A stretch of DNA of 64,000 nt from Natranaerofaba carboxydovora (lineage in GTDB: Bacteria > Bacillota > Natranaerobiia > Natranaerobiales > Natranaerofabaceae). The notes beneath the pieces are model-generated. The model made no database searches, was not told the DNA's origin, and worked only from the letters and a program-made list of their open reading frames with translations. A program made the translations under genes and the position numbers. How positions within the stretch are numbered: the stretch's first letter is position 1; every line of letters begins with the position of its first letter. The stretch covers positions 3,063,833-3,127,832 of the forward strand of contig NZ_CP054394.1 in NCBI RefSeq assembly GCF_022539405.1. Reading direction: 5' to 3'. Shown in pieces: positions 28,198-37,106 of this stretch.

Positions 28198-28704
28198 ATG
28201 AAATCTAGAGACGATTTGTATAAAGCAACATGTGAATGGTTAAAGGAACGAGGGATAAAAATAAAGGATATAGCCGAACTTTCATATAACTTACAACATC
28301 CTTATGTACCAAAAATGACAATGGAGGATGCAATTGAAAGTGTTAATTCAGTTTTGAAAAAAAGAGAAGTACAAAATGCAATTTTGACGGGTATTTTTTT
28401 AGATAAGGCGGCAGAGAATAAAATCCCTGACGAACCGCTTTTGACCAGACTTCTTACTGATGATCCTTTATTTGGTATTGATGAAATCCTTGCTTTGAGT
28501 ATTGTAAATATTTATGGCTCTATAGGACTAACAAATTTTGGCTATTTAGACAAGGAAAAACCCGGGATTATCAACGAGTTAAATAAGAATAAAAAACAGG
28601 GTAAGGTTAATACATTTTTGGATGATTTAATTGCAGCTATAGCAGCCGCTGCTGCTTCGAGAATTGCACATCAGACAAAAGATGACGAAATTTTCGATAA
28701 TTAA
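28198..28704 (+). CDS. pgpA: Phosphatidylglycerophosphatase A-family protein (YutG-like)
   Basis: The 168-residue protein matches the PgpA/YutG family: GIKIKDIAELSYNLQHPYVP, then KREVQNAILTGI, and the C-terminal VNTFLDDLIAAIAAAAASRI. The related enzyme dephosphorylates phosphatidylglycerol phosphate. Firmicute YutG-type proteins lack the long membrane regions of Escherichia coli PgpA. The start is ATG 28198 behind GGAGGG, with an adjacent TTG 28195. Confidence 0.85.
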   Translation: MKSRDDLYKATCEWLKERGIKIKDIAELSYNLQHPYVPKMTMEDAIESVNSVLKKREVQNAILTGIFLDKAAENKIPDEPLLTRLLTDDPLFGIDEILALSIVNIYGSIGLTNFGYLDKEKPGIINELNKNKKQGKVNTFLDDLIAAIAAAAASRIAHQTKDDEIFDN

Positions 28705-28732
28705 TTTAGATTAAACAAAGGTGGTGTTTTTT

Positions 28733-30124
28733 ATTCTAGTATCTCTTGAACAAGCACTTAGTCAAACCGAAAAGGAAATAAAAAAACGTCATGAAGAATA
28801 CTTAAACCCCGGATTTGCCAGAATGCTAAGCTTGCTATCCTTTGACAAGAAGTTTGACAGGGCTCATGGTACATACATATGGGACAAAAAAGGGAATAAA
28901 TATTTGGACTTTTTGGGAGGGTATGGCTCATTAAACTTAGGTCATAACCCACAAAATGTAATTAATGCTATTAAAAAAGTTGAACAAGTTCCAAATATAT
29001 TACAAGCTTCTTTAAACCCTTTTAGTGGAGTTTTGGGGGAAAATTTGGCCAAAATAACCCCAGGAGATCTTAAACATACTTTTCTTTGTAATAGTGGTGC
29101 TGAAGCTGTTGAAGGAGCTTTGAAATTAGCTAGGAAATCCACCGGGAAAAACAAGATTGTTTATTGTGAAGGCTCTTTTCACGGGAAGACTTATGGTTCA
29201 TTATCCGTTAGTGGAAGAGAAAAGTATAAAAAAGGGTTTGGCTCACTTTTGCCAGGCTGTATCGAAATTCCCTATGGTAATTTAGAAGAACTAAAAAAAG
29301 CTTTAGAAGAAGATAGTGAAGATATAGCTGCTTTTATTTTAGAGCCTATAAAAGGTGAAGGGGGTATAATTACTCCTCCAGAGGGCTATCTGAGAGAAGT
29401 TAGACAACTATGTGATAAATTTGAAGTGCTTATGATCTGCGATGAGATTCAAACAGGTCTTGCTAGAACAGGTGAGATGTTTGCATGTGATCATGAAAAA
29501 GTAACACCTGATATTTTATGTATGGCAAAGTCTCTAGGCGGCGGGGTCATGCCTATAGGTGCTTTTATAACAACTGAAAAGCTGTGGAAAAAGGCTTATG
29601 GAAAGTTTGAAGAAGCTCTCCTTCATACCTCTACTTTTGGCGGCAATACTAGAGCCTCGGTTGCAGCAATAGCTACTTTAGAAGAAATTTATCAAAAGGA
29701 CTTGTGCAGTAAAGCCAAAGAAAAAGGAGAATATATGTCTAACAAAATGCTAGAACTAAAAGATAAACATCCTTTGATTAAAGAAGTAAGAGGGAAGGGC
29801 TTAATGGTAGGCATAGAATTTAAGACTATAGAAAGCAAAGTTTTAAATAAATTATCTGGTGGGGCTGCAGGTAAGCTAAGCGAAGAATATACCGGGGCGC
29901 TGATAGCTGAGATGCTTCAAAATGAGTTTAGGGTTATAACTGCTTATACACTTAATAATCCAAACGTTATACGATTTGAACCTCCCCTGACTGTATCTAC
30001 TGAAGATATAGATGTAGTTGCAGATGCATTAGACGTTATTTTGAAGAAAAATTCTAGCTTTGTTAATCTGGCGGCTAATAGCTCCAAGAAATTTATTGGC
30101 AATATCATAAAAAAGAGTAGATAA
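28733..30124 (+). CDS. Class III aminotransferase, putrescine aminotransferase-like
   Basis: This PLP-dependent fold-type I enzyme of about 463 residues shows LCNSGAEAVEGALKLAR, GSFHGKTYGSLSVSG, CDEIQTGLARTGEMFA and the PLP lysine in DILCMAKSLGGGVMP. Closest recalled relatives are putrescine/ornithine aminotransferases (PatA). A role in polyamine or ornithine breakdown is likely but not proved. AAAGGTGG (28717-28724) is followed eight bases later by ATT 28733. The canonical candidates GTG 28721 and 28724 lie inside the ribosome site, so an ATT start is preferred. Confidence 0.88.
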   Translation: MLVSLEQALSQTEKEIKKRHEEYLNPGFARMLSLLSFDKKFDRAHGTYIWDKKGNKYLDFLGGYGSLNLGHNPQNVINAIKKVEQVPNILQASLNPFSGVLGENLAKITPGDLKHTFLCNSGAEAVEGALKLARKSTGKNKIVYCEGSFHGKTYGSLSVSGREKYKKGFGSLLPGCIEIPYGNLEELKKALEEDSEDIAAFILEPIKGEGGIITPPEGYLREVRQLCDKFEVLMICDEIQTGLARTGEMFACDHEKVTPDILCMAKSLGGGVMPIGAFITTEKLWKKAYGKFEEALLHTSTFGGNTRASVAAIATLEEIYQKDLCSKAKEKGEYMSNKMLELKDKHPLIKEVRGKGLMVGIEFKTIESKVLNKLSGGAAGKLSEEYTGALIAEMLQNEFRVITAYTLNNPNVIRFEPPLTVSTEDIDVVADALDVILKKNSSFVNLAANSSKKFIGNIIKKSR

Positions 30125-30135
30125 AATACAGTAGT

Positions 30136-30498
30136 TTAAGAAGTAAACTTATCAACAATCTCGTTGTTTTCATTAAGTATTAAAACATTTGGCTTATGTT
30201 TTTTTGCTTCCTCTTCTGTAAGTTGTGTATAAGCTATAATTATAACACGATCACCTGGCTGAACTAATCTGCTAGCAGCACCGTTTAAGCAGATTGTCCC
30301 GCTTTTTTCTTGGCCAGGTAAGGTGTAGGTTTCAAATCTATCTCCTGTATTGATATTGACAACTTGAACCTTTTCATTCGGCAGTATGCCTGCCTCTTGT
30401 AACAGATGACTGTCAATAGTTATGCTGCCAATATAATTGAGATCTGCTTCAGTTACACAAGCTCTATGAAGTTTAGCTTTAAACATGGTAAGCATCAT
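30136..30498 (-). CDS. panD: Aspartate 1-decarboxylase proenzyme
   Basis: PanD makes beta-alanine for pantothenate from aspartate. The 120-residue proenzyme self-cleaves at Gly24-Ser25 (NYIGSITID), giving the pyruvoyl Ser25. The site falls at the same positions as in Escherichia coli when translation starts at ATG 30498, which also has GGTGGTGG upstream. No panB or panC is nearby, but coaX is in the window. Confidence 0.95.
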   Translation of the reverse strand: MMLTMFKAKLHRACVTEADLNYIGSITIDSHLLQEAGILPNEKVQVVNINTGDRFETYTLPGQEKSGTICLNGAASRLVQPGDRVIIIAYTQLTEEEAKKHKPNVLILNENNEIVDKFTS

Positions 30499-30640
30499 AA
30501 AAACCACCACCATAAAATAATATTAGTTAAGAAAGTAAATGTAAATTAATTAAATTAGTCAAGAAGTCTTAATTGACCTTATTGATTTACTTTGTTATTA
30601 TAAACTATGTGAAATAGATTTTTCAATACTTTTCAATTAA

Positions 30641-31210
<570 letters not shown>

Positions 31211-31424
31211 CCCATTTGAAATTTATATGAACATATAATTAATTTTAATGGATGATAAAATGACATTTTAAATCAAATGTATTATAATTAAAGGGCCTTT
31301 TAACGGCTAGGTTTGGGGGGTGCATATTAAAAAATTCGTGAAATTCAAATTATTCAAAGATAGGATATTTTGCAGTACAAAGTGAAGTATGTCACATTTT
31401 AGAGGGAGTTGGAGGTGAAAAACA

Positions 31425-32933
31425 ATGGAGTATTCCCAAATAGTACAGCAGTTTCCTATTTGGGCAACGATCTTTCCTATGATAATGACAGCAGCTGTAT
31501 TTTTTGCGGGACGTCGTTCGTCAAAAACAAGGAATATATTAACTGTGATAACTACGACAGTTACGTTTTTGCTGGTTTTGGCTATGTATCCTGTGATAAT
31601 GGCAGGAGAAATTATCTATTACCCGATAGCTGAGCTAATACCTCCTTTTGGGTTATCTTTTAGGGTAGATGTATTGGGTTTTGGGCTTGCGCTTTTATCA
31701 AGCTTTGTTTGGATGCTTGTGTCAATATACTCTCTTGCTTATATGGATGGTAAAGAATATCAAAACAGGTACTTTTCCGCACTTATTCTTACTCTTAGTG
31801 GTTGTATAGGGATATTTCTATCAGGGGACTTATTTAGTTTGTTTATATTTTATGAGCTTATGTCACTTGTTTCTTATATTCTTATAGTGCATAGTGAGAC
31901 TAGTGAAGCATTAAAAGCTGGATTTAAGTACTTGATCGTTACCATAGCTGGTGGGTTATTCTTATTCTTTGGAATTATAATAACCTTTGAAATAGGTGGA
32001 AGTATCTCGCTGCATGAAGGTGGAATTATAACTGAAGTGACAAACCTATCGTTTTTGGCTTATATCTCCTTTATTATAGGTTTTGGTATGAAAGCTGGAA
32101 TGGTGCCTCTTCACGTTTGGCTTCCAGATGCCCATCCAGTAGCACCGTCTCCTGCAAGTGCATTACTATCAGGTATAATGATTAAGACGGGTGCCTATGG
32201 TCTTCTTAGAATGGTATTTCATGTATTTGACTATAATATTATTGTTGAAGCTAACTGGCACTGGATTTTAGCAGTGTTATCTGTCATAACCATTTTATTA
32301 GGATCTGCGGTAGCAATTGTACAACAGGATTTGAAAAGACGGCTTGCATATTCAAGTGTAGGTCAGATGGGTTATATCCTACTTGGGATTTCGATAATGA
32401 CTGAGACTGCCATGATAGGAGATATATTTCATATTTTTAGTCACGCGTTTATGAAAAGCACCTTGTTCTTGGCTGCGGGGGTTATAATAAGTAAAACGGG
32501 CAAAAAGAAAATTGATGAATTAAAAGGAATTGGCTACAAAATGCCGCTTACAATGATTTCATTTACTATAGCGGCTCTTGCAATGATTGGGATTCCGCCC
32601 CTTAATGGATTTCTTAGTAAATGGGCATTAAGCCTTGGAGCATTAGATGCTAATCAGCCTTATTATGTAGTTTTGTTATTGCTAAGTAGTTTGATGAACG
32701 CGGTTTATTATTTACCAATTGTAAACACTGCATTTTTTGGAAAAGTTGATGAAGAACCAAAACCTGATACTGGAGAACAAGTGAAGATAGGCAAATTTGA
32801 AGCTCCACTAACAATGATTATGCCAGTGATGGTGTTAGGTCTAAGCTGTTTGGTATTAGGCTTGCTGCCTATTAACTTACCTTATGAGTTGTCGCAGGAA
32901 GCAGCCAGGATGCTATTTGAAAACAGCTTTTAA
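31425..32933 (+). CDS. Proton-conducting antiporter-like membrane subunit (MrpD/NuoN/HyfB family)
   Basis: The 502-residue protein has about 14 transmembrane segments. Family features are the Glu in FIFYELMSLVSYIL, the Lys/His region GFGMKAGMVPLHVWLPDAHP, SALLSGIMIKTGAYGLLRM and HIFSHAFMKSTLFLAAG. These subunits translocate protons or sodium in complex I, group 4 hydrogenases and Mrp antiporters. Here it stands alone, with no mrpA-G or nuo membrane genes beside it. The start ATG follows GGAGGTG. Na+/H+ antiport is a reasonable guess for an alkaliphile, but unproved. Confidence 0.88.
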   Translation: MEYSQIVQQFPIWATIFPMIMTAAVFFAGRRSSKTRNILTVITTTVTFLLVLAMYPVIMAGEIIYYPIAELIPPFGLSFRVDVLGFGLALLSSFVWMLVSIYSLAYMDGKEYQNRYFSALILTLSGCIGIFLSGDLFSLFIFYELMSLVSYILIVHSETSEALKAGFKYLIVTIAGGLFLFFGIIITFEIGGSISLHEGGIITEVTNLSFLAYISFIIGFGMKAGMVPLHVWLPDAHPVAPSPASALLSGIMIKTGAYGLLRMVFHVFDYNIIVEANWHWILAVLSVITILLGSAVAIVQQDLKRRLAYSSVGQMGYILLGISIMTETAMIGDIFHIFSHAFMKSTLFLAAGVIISKTGKKKIDELKGIGYKMPLTMISFTIAALAMIGIPPLNGFLSKWALSLGALDANQPYYVVLLLLSSLMNAVYYLPIVNTAFFGKVDEEPKPDTGEQVKIGKFEAPLTMIMPVMVLGLSCLVLGLLPINLPYELSQEAARMLFENSF

Positions 32934-32971
32934 TACTTTAATTCAATTTAATGTTTAAATTAAAATTATCG

Positions 32972-33012
32972 AAAAAGTCAAGCAGATAAAAAATACTGCT
33001 TGACTTTTTTTA
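32972..33012 (+). terminator. Rho-independent terminator after the antiporter-like gene
   Basis: AAAAAGTCAAGCAG (32972-32985) pairs perfectly with CTGCTTGACTTTTT (32996-33009), followed by T. Confidence 0.9.
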
Positions 33013-33084
33013 ATTCCTGTTGTATTTTTGTTAATAAAAGAAACTAGCGTGAATATTTAAACGAAATTTTTGGTGGATAAAAGC

Positions 33085-33113
33085 TAGACAAATTGATTGA
33101 CTTGTTATATAAT
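33085..33113 (+). promoter_or_regulatory. Promoter 1 (TAGACA-17-TATAAT)
   Basis: TAGACA at 33085-33090, a 17-base spacer and TATAAT at 33108-33113. Confidence 0.6.
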
Positions 33114-33233
33114 GAAAGCAAGTTAAATGAGAGAAAATTATAAATAATAAAAATATTTAGAAAATTACACTCGAGGAGTATCGGTGGTAAAGTGAGCAGG
33201 GCCAGTCAAAAGAAAAACTGATATAATATAGGC

Positions 33234-33262
33234 TAGACAAACAACGCGAGTTATTGTATAAT
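33234..33262 (+). promoter_or_regulatory. Promoter 2 (TAGACA-17-TATAAT)
   Basis: TAGACA at 33234-33239, a 17-base spacer and TATAAT at 33257-33262. It shares GCTAGACAAA with promoter 1. Confidence 0.6.
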
Positions 33263-33371
33263 AACAACACAAGAAGTTATAATAAGCAAAACAGTCAGAC
33301 TATTCTGCAACATCAGAATTAAAACTTGAAGTTTGTGGGGATCTAAAAATTTTTAAGTGGGGTGAGATGTT

Positions 33372-33494
33372 ATGCAAGGGTTGTTATATGTATTGGTGCC
33401 GGCTGTAATATTAGGTGTTTCGTGGGGATTGAGAGCTGTAGTTGCAAAGACTATGAAAGAACATCATGAAGAGCAAATGACTGTTAAGGAGTAA
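33372..33494 (+). CDS. Small membrane protein, 40 residues, function unknown
   Basis: ATG 33372 follows GGGGTGAG (33359-33366) at normal spacing. The product has one hydrophobic helix (LLYVLVPAVILGVSWGL, about residues 4-20), then a charged tail KTMKEHHEEQMTVKE. The design resembles small accessory subunits of transporters, but I do not recognise the family. It is alone, with two promoters upstream and a terminator about 95 bases downstream. Confidence 0.65.
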   Translation: MQGLLYVLVPAVILGVSWGLRAVVAKTMKEHHEEQMTVKE

Positions 33495-33854
33495 GTTAGT
33501 CAAGCATTTAATAAATATATTAAAAATTGTTTCTTTTACTTAATTAGTTTTAAAAAACGATCAAGTAAAAAATAAGGATAAATTTTTTAAACAGGGGACT
33601 GATGTTTTTCGCATCAGTCCCCTGTTTAATGGTTTTATAAAAAAACAGTGTTATTATTTGGCAATAGAAATATTCACTATAAATTACAAAATAGATATTT
33701 ACTTTATAGTTTTAAAATAATATTATGGTAAAAAAGTATAATAAAATAAAAATAAAATGCATTAGGAAATAATTATTAAATATGATAGAATTTAAAAGGC
33801 CCGTATATTATATTAAATGTCATGCTGAATGTAGCTTAGAAAGGGGAGAGTGGC
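33495..33854 (+). other. Gene-free region with a terminator
   Basis: Apart from the hairpin at 33589-33627, these 360 AT-rich bases show no reading frame or repeat that I can support. Confidence 0.5.
33589..33627 (+). terminator. Strong hairpin terminator, 16-bp stem
   Basis: AAACAGGGGACTGATG (33589-33604) pairs perfectly with CATCAGTCCCCTGTTT (33612-33627) around TTTTTCG. Confidence 0.8.
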
Positions 33855-34844
33855 ATGTCTTACAGGGTGGGTGTGCCTAGGTCTTTGGCATATTATTCTT
33901 TTTTTCCGTTGTGGAATTCGTTTTTTGAAGAATTGGGATGTGAGGTGCTTGTTTCTAGGGAAAGCAATAAAGGCGTGTTAGATGACGGTGTTAAGGAAAC
34001 CGTTAATGATGCCTGTGTACCAATAAAACTTTATCATGGACATGTAAAAGATTTAAAGCACAAAGTTGATTACTTATTTGTTCCAAGGTTAGTTAGTCTT
34101 GATGGCAAGGAAACAACCTGTCCAAAATTTTTGGGGCTTCCTGATATGGTTAAACATTCGATTAAAGACTTACCTCCTTTGATTGATCTAAGGTTAGATC
34201 TTAGAAAAGGCAAGTTTGAACTATGGAAATTTTTTAAGAGGCTTGGTGAAAAGTTAGGTAAATCAACCTGGGAAGTTTTTAAAGCATATGTCAAATCAAA
34301 AAAAATTTATTATAGACATCAAAAATTATTAGAAAAAAAGGCTTCGCCAGAACTTGCCTGGAAAATAATTAAAGGTGAAAAATCTGAAGAAGAACTAAAT
34401 AAAATGGTAGCCGAAAACCCTGTAAAAATTGCTCTGTTAGGCTATCCATATACAATTTATGATCCTTATATAAGTGTTGATCTTCTAGATAAATGTAAGA
34501 AAATGAGTGTTGATGTATTAACAGTGGAAAACATCCCAGGGAAAGAACTTCTTAGGCAGAAAAAGAAATTATCTAAAGAAATGTTTTGGTATTATAGTAA
34601 TAATACCATTAGAGCTTGTTTGTACTTATTAGAGAAGAAAATGGTGGATGGAGTAATTCATGTGACAGCTTTTGGCTGTGGGCCTGACGCCATGGTTGAT
34701 AAGTTTTTAGAAATAGAATGTAAAAATCAGGGCAATATACCGTTTATGACTGTTGCCATTGATGAACATACAGGAGATGCGGGGATGAGCACAAGGCTTG
34801 AAGCTTTTGTAGATATGTTAAACAGGAAGAGGGGATTTAAATGA
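33855..34844 (+). CDS. DUF2229 / CoA-enzyme activase-related protein (first)
   Basis: The 329-residue protein has the DUF2229 features GVPRSLAYYSFFPLWNSFF, DACVPIKLYHGHV, TTCPKFLGLPD and C-terminal GCGPDAMVDKFLE. DUF2229 domains are normally fused to HgdC-type ATPases in large proteins related to 2-hydroxyacyl-CoA dehydratase activation. Here they are separate genes. Conserved cysteines suggest Fe-S binding, which is inference. Its stop overlaps the next gene by four bases (ATGA). The start ATG follows AAGGGGAGAG. Confidence 0.82.
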   Translation: MSYRVGVPRSLAYYSFFPLWNSFFEELGCEVLVSRESNKGVLDDGVKETVNDACVPIKLYHGHVKDLKHKVDYLFVPRLVSLDGKETTCPKFLGLPDMVKHSIKDLPPLIDLRLDLRKGKFELWKFFKRLGEKLGKSTWEVFKAYVKSKKIYYRHQKLLEKKASPELAWKIIKGEKSEEELNKMVAENPVKIALLGYPYTIYDPYISVDLLDKCKKMSVDVLTVENIPGKELLRQKKKLSKEMFWYYSNNTIRACLYLLEKKMVDGVIHVTAFGCGPDAMVDKFLEIECKNQGNIPFMTVAIDEHTGDAGMSTRLEAFVDMLNRKRGFK

Positions 34845-35917
34845 GAAAAGTTTCCTTTCCAAAGATGGGTCCTTCTTATATTGCTTTTAAAATGATGCTT
34901 GAAGAGTTTGGCCACGAGCCAATAGAGCCACCGGTCCCTAGTAAAAGAACTTTATCATATGGAACCACTCATTCTCCTGAGTTTGCCTGCTTACCTTTTA
35001 AGGTCCTGACAGGCACTTACTTAGAAGTCTTAGAAAAGGGAGCAGATATGCTTGTGAGTTCAGGAGGTGTAGGACCGTGTCGAGCAGGTTATTATGGAAA
35101 AATGCATGAAAAGATTTTAAATGATTTAGGGTATAATCCAGAGTTGGTAATTTTTGACCCCCCTTTAAGGGCGCCCTGGGACTTTTTTAAAAAAACGAGG
35201 AAACTTAAAGGAAAAACTTCTTGGTATAGAACAGCTGATATCCTGAAAAGAACCTGGAAAAAGTTAATAGCTCTAGATGATTTGGAAATTAAAGCTAGCA
35301 AAGTTCGTCCCAGACAGAAGAACTATGGCGCTGCAAGCAAAGCTTTAAACAAAGGGTTTTCATATATAGAAGAAGCAAGAAATGCGAAAGAGATAGAAGA
35401 AGCTAGGGTAGAAGGATTAAGTTTGCTTGAAAATGTAAAAGATAACTCAGAGTATGAACCAATAAAAGTTGGGCTTATCGGAGAAATTTATGTAGTGTTA
35501 GAGCCCTCAGTAAATGCAGACATAGAAGAGATGTTAGGTGAAATGGGTGTAGAGGTAAATAGATCTATCTACTTAACTAGCTGGACCCGGGATAATACTG
35601 TGGCCGATGGGGAAAAAGATATAAAAGAGGCTGCAAAGCCCTATCTTGATCAGCTTATAGGTGGACATGGTCAAAACAGTATCGGTGAAACTGTCCTTTA
35701 CGGGGAAAAGGGATTTGACGGAGTAGTACATTTAGCGCCTTTTACCTGTATACCGGAAATAGTTTCTAAAAGTATAATGCCTAAAGTGTCGAAAGATTAT
35801 GATATACCAGTACTTACCCTGTTCTTAGATGAGCAAACAGGAAAAGCCGGGATTAAAACCCGTATTGAAGCGTTTGTGGACTTAATGAGAAAGAAACGCC
35901 GTAAGGAGGTTGGATAA
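34841..35917 (+). CDS. DUF2229 / CoA-enzyme activase-related protein (second)
   Basis: The 358-residue paralogue-like partner has VSFPKMGPSYIAFKMMLEEFG, SPEFACLPFKVLTGTYLE, GGVGPCRAGYYGKM, GLIGEIYVVLEPSVNAD and FTCIPEIVSKSIMPK, ending LFLDEQTGKAGIKTRIEAF. This corresponds to the second half of the fused activase-associated proteins. It overlaps the preceding stop by four bases and ends one base before the activase start, so the three genes form one translationally coupled operon. Confidence 0.82.
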   Translation: MRKVSFPKMGPSYIAFKMMLEEFGHEPIEPPVPSKRTLSYGTTHSPEFACLPFKVLTGTYLEVLEKGADMLVSSGGVGPCRAGYYGKMHEKILNDLGYNPELVIFDPPLRAPWDFFKKTRKLKGKTSWYRTADILKRTWKKLIALDDLEIKASKVRPRQKNYGAASKALNKGFSYIEEARNAKEIEEARVEGLSLLENVKDNSEYEPIKVGLIGEIYVVLEPSVNADIEEMLGEMGVEVNRSIYLTSWTRDNTVADGEKDIKEAAKPYLDQLIGGHGQNSIGETVLYGEKGFDGVVHLAPFTCIPEIVSKSIMPKVSKDYDIPVLTLFLDEQTGKAGIKTRIEAFVDLMRKKRRKEVG

Positions 35918-35918
35918 A

Positions 35919-36893
35919 ATGAAAGAAGGTTATTTGGGCGTGGATGTAGGTTCTGTGAGTACTAATTTTGTAGTAATTGATAGTGAAGGTGAAGTGCTCT
36001 TTTCTAAATATATGAGGACAAGGGGAGAGCCTATTAAAGCTGTGCAACAAGGGCTAAAAGAGACAGAAAAAAATCTTGGGGATGATATTCAAATTTGTGG
36101 CGTTGGGACCACTGGTAGTGCAAGAGTTCTGACGGGTGTAATCGTCGGGGCAGATACTGTCAAGAATGAGATAACTGCTCATGCTGTAGCTGCATCACAT
36201 CAGGTTCCTGAAGTACAAACGGTTCTCGAAATTGGGGGACAGGATTCAAAGATAATTATATTAAGGCAGGGTATAGTAGTAGACTTTGCAATGAATACAG
36301 TATGTGCTGCAGGAACAGGTTCATTCTTAGACCATCAGGCTTCAAGGTTAGGGGTGCCCATTGAGGAGTTTGGAGATTTGGCATTAGAATCAAAAAATCC
36401 AGTCAGAATTGCTGGAAGATGTTCGGTGTTTGCAGAATCTGATATGATACATAAGCAGCAAATGGGCCATGAAAACAAAGATATAGTAAAGGGACTTTGT
36501 CAAGCCTTGGTCAGGAACTATCTAAACAATGTTGGTAAAGGCAAAGAAATTTTGGGTCCTGTAGTATTTCAGGGTGGTGTTGCTGCCAATAAAGGCATAC
36601 ACCATGCCTTTGAAGAAGCTTTAGAACAAAATGTTACTATTCCAGACAACTTTAATGTAATGGGTGCTATTGGAGCGGCATTATTAGCACAAGATACTGT
36701 GAAAGAATCAGAAGAGACAAAATTTAGAGGGTTTGGAGCTGGAAATATACAATATGATGCATCAAGTTTTGAGTGTGATGGATGCCCGAATATTTGTGAA
36801 ATAGTAAATATTGAGGCAGAAGGGAGTCTTCTTGCAAGATGGGGAGGACGCTGTGGTAAATGGGAAAATATAAAAGATCAGGCAGTAGTATAA
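35919..36893 (+). CDS. Acyl-CoA dehydratase activase (HgdC/BcrAD ATPase family)
   Basis: The ASKHA ATPase shows GVDVGSVSTNFVVID, GTTGSARVLTG, EIGGQDSKII, the 4Fe-4S cysteine regions NTVCAAGTGSFLDHQA and AGRCSVFAESDMIHKQQ, and GGVAANKGI. The family drives ATP-dependent one-electron transfer to dehydratases, reductases or other Fe-S proteins. The C-terminal tail adds CDGCPNICEIVNI. The start is ATG 35919 after AAGGAGG; TTG 35910 is too close. No dehydratase subunit is in the window, so the target is unknown. Confidence 0.88.
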   Translation: MKEGYLGVDVGSVSTNFVVIDSEGEVLFSKYMRTRGEPIKAVQQGLKETEKNLGDDIQICGVGTTGSARVLTGVIVGADTVKNEITAHAVAASHQVPEVQTVLEIGGQDSKIIILRQGIVVDFAMNTVCAAGTGSFLDHQASRLGVPIEEFGDLALESKNPVRIAGRCSVFAESDMIHKQQMGHENKDIVKGLCQALVRNYLNNVGKGKEILGPVVFQGGVAANKGIHHAFEEALEQNVTIPDNFNVMGAIGAALLAQDTVKESEETKFRGFGAGNIQYDASSFECDGCPNICEIVNIEAEGSLLARWGGRCGKWENIKDQAVV

Positions 36894-36921
36894 TAAAATA
36901 TACTTATTTTATTGGGTTTGT

Positions 36922-36958
36922 AATATACCAGGGTTATAATTCCTGGTATATTTTTTTT
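36922..36958 (+). terminator. Rho-independent terminator after the activase operon
   Basis: AATATACCAGG (36922-36932) pairs with CCTGGTATATT (36942-36952), followed by TTTTTT. Confidence 0.88.
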
Positions 36959-37015
36959 GGAGGAAGAGAACCATTAACTGAAGTTACAAATATTTGTAAA
37001 AAAGGATTTATCAGT

Positions 37016-37044
37016 TTGACTTGGGGAAAAAAATAAACTAAAAT
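37016..37044 (+). promoter_or_regulatory. Sigma-A-type promoter of the HTH gene
   Basis: TTGACT at 37016-37021, a 17-base spacer and TAAAAT at 37039-37044. Confidence 0.7.
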
Positions 37045-37050
37045 TAGTGG

Positions 37051-37067
37051 TGCACACATTGTGTACA
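37051..37067 (+). promoter_or_regulatory. Palindromic candidate operator
   Basis: TGCACACATTGTGTACA is a 17-base near-perfect palindrome centred about 15 bases after the -10 box. It is a good site for self-regulation by the HTH protein encoded 40 bases downstream. A related half site (TAGTGTGTA) follows at 37071. Confidence 0.5.
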
Positions 37068-37106
37068 AAGTAGTGTGTATAATAATTGCTTATAGGAGAG
37101 GGATAA

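Larger units (their letters stand above)
33012..33371 (+). other. Long leader/intergenic region with two matching promoters
   Basis: No convincing reading frame is seen in about 360 bases. Two sigma-A-type promoters of the same design (GCTAGACA, 17-base spacer, TATAAT) lie 149 bases apart. The stretch between them (about 33120-33230) could be a short RNA or a long leader of the 40-residue gene at 33372. Confidence 0.45.
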
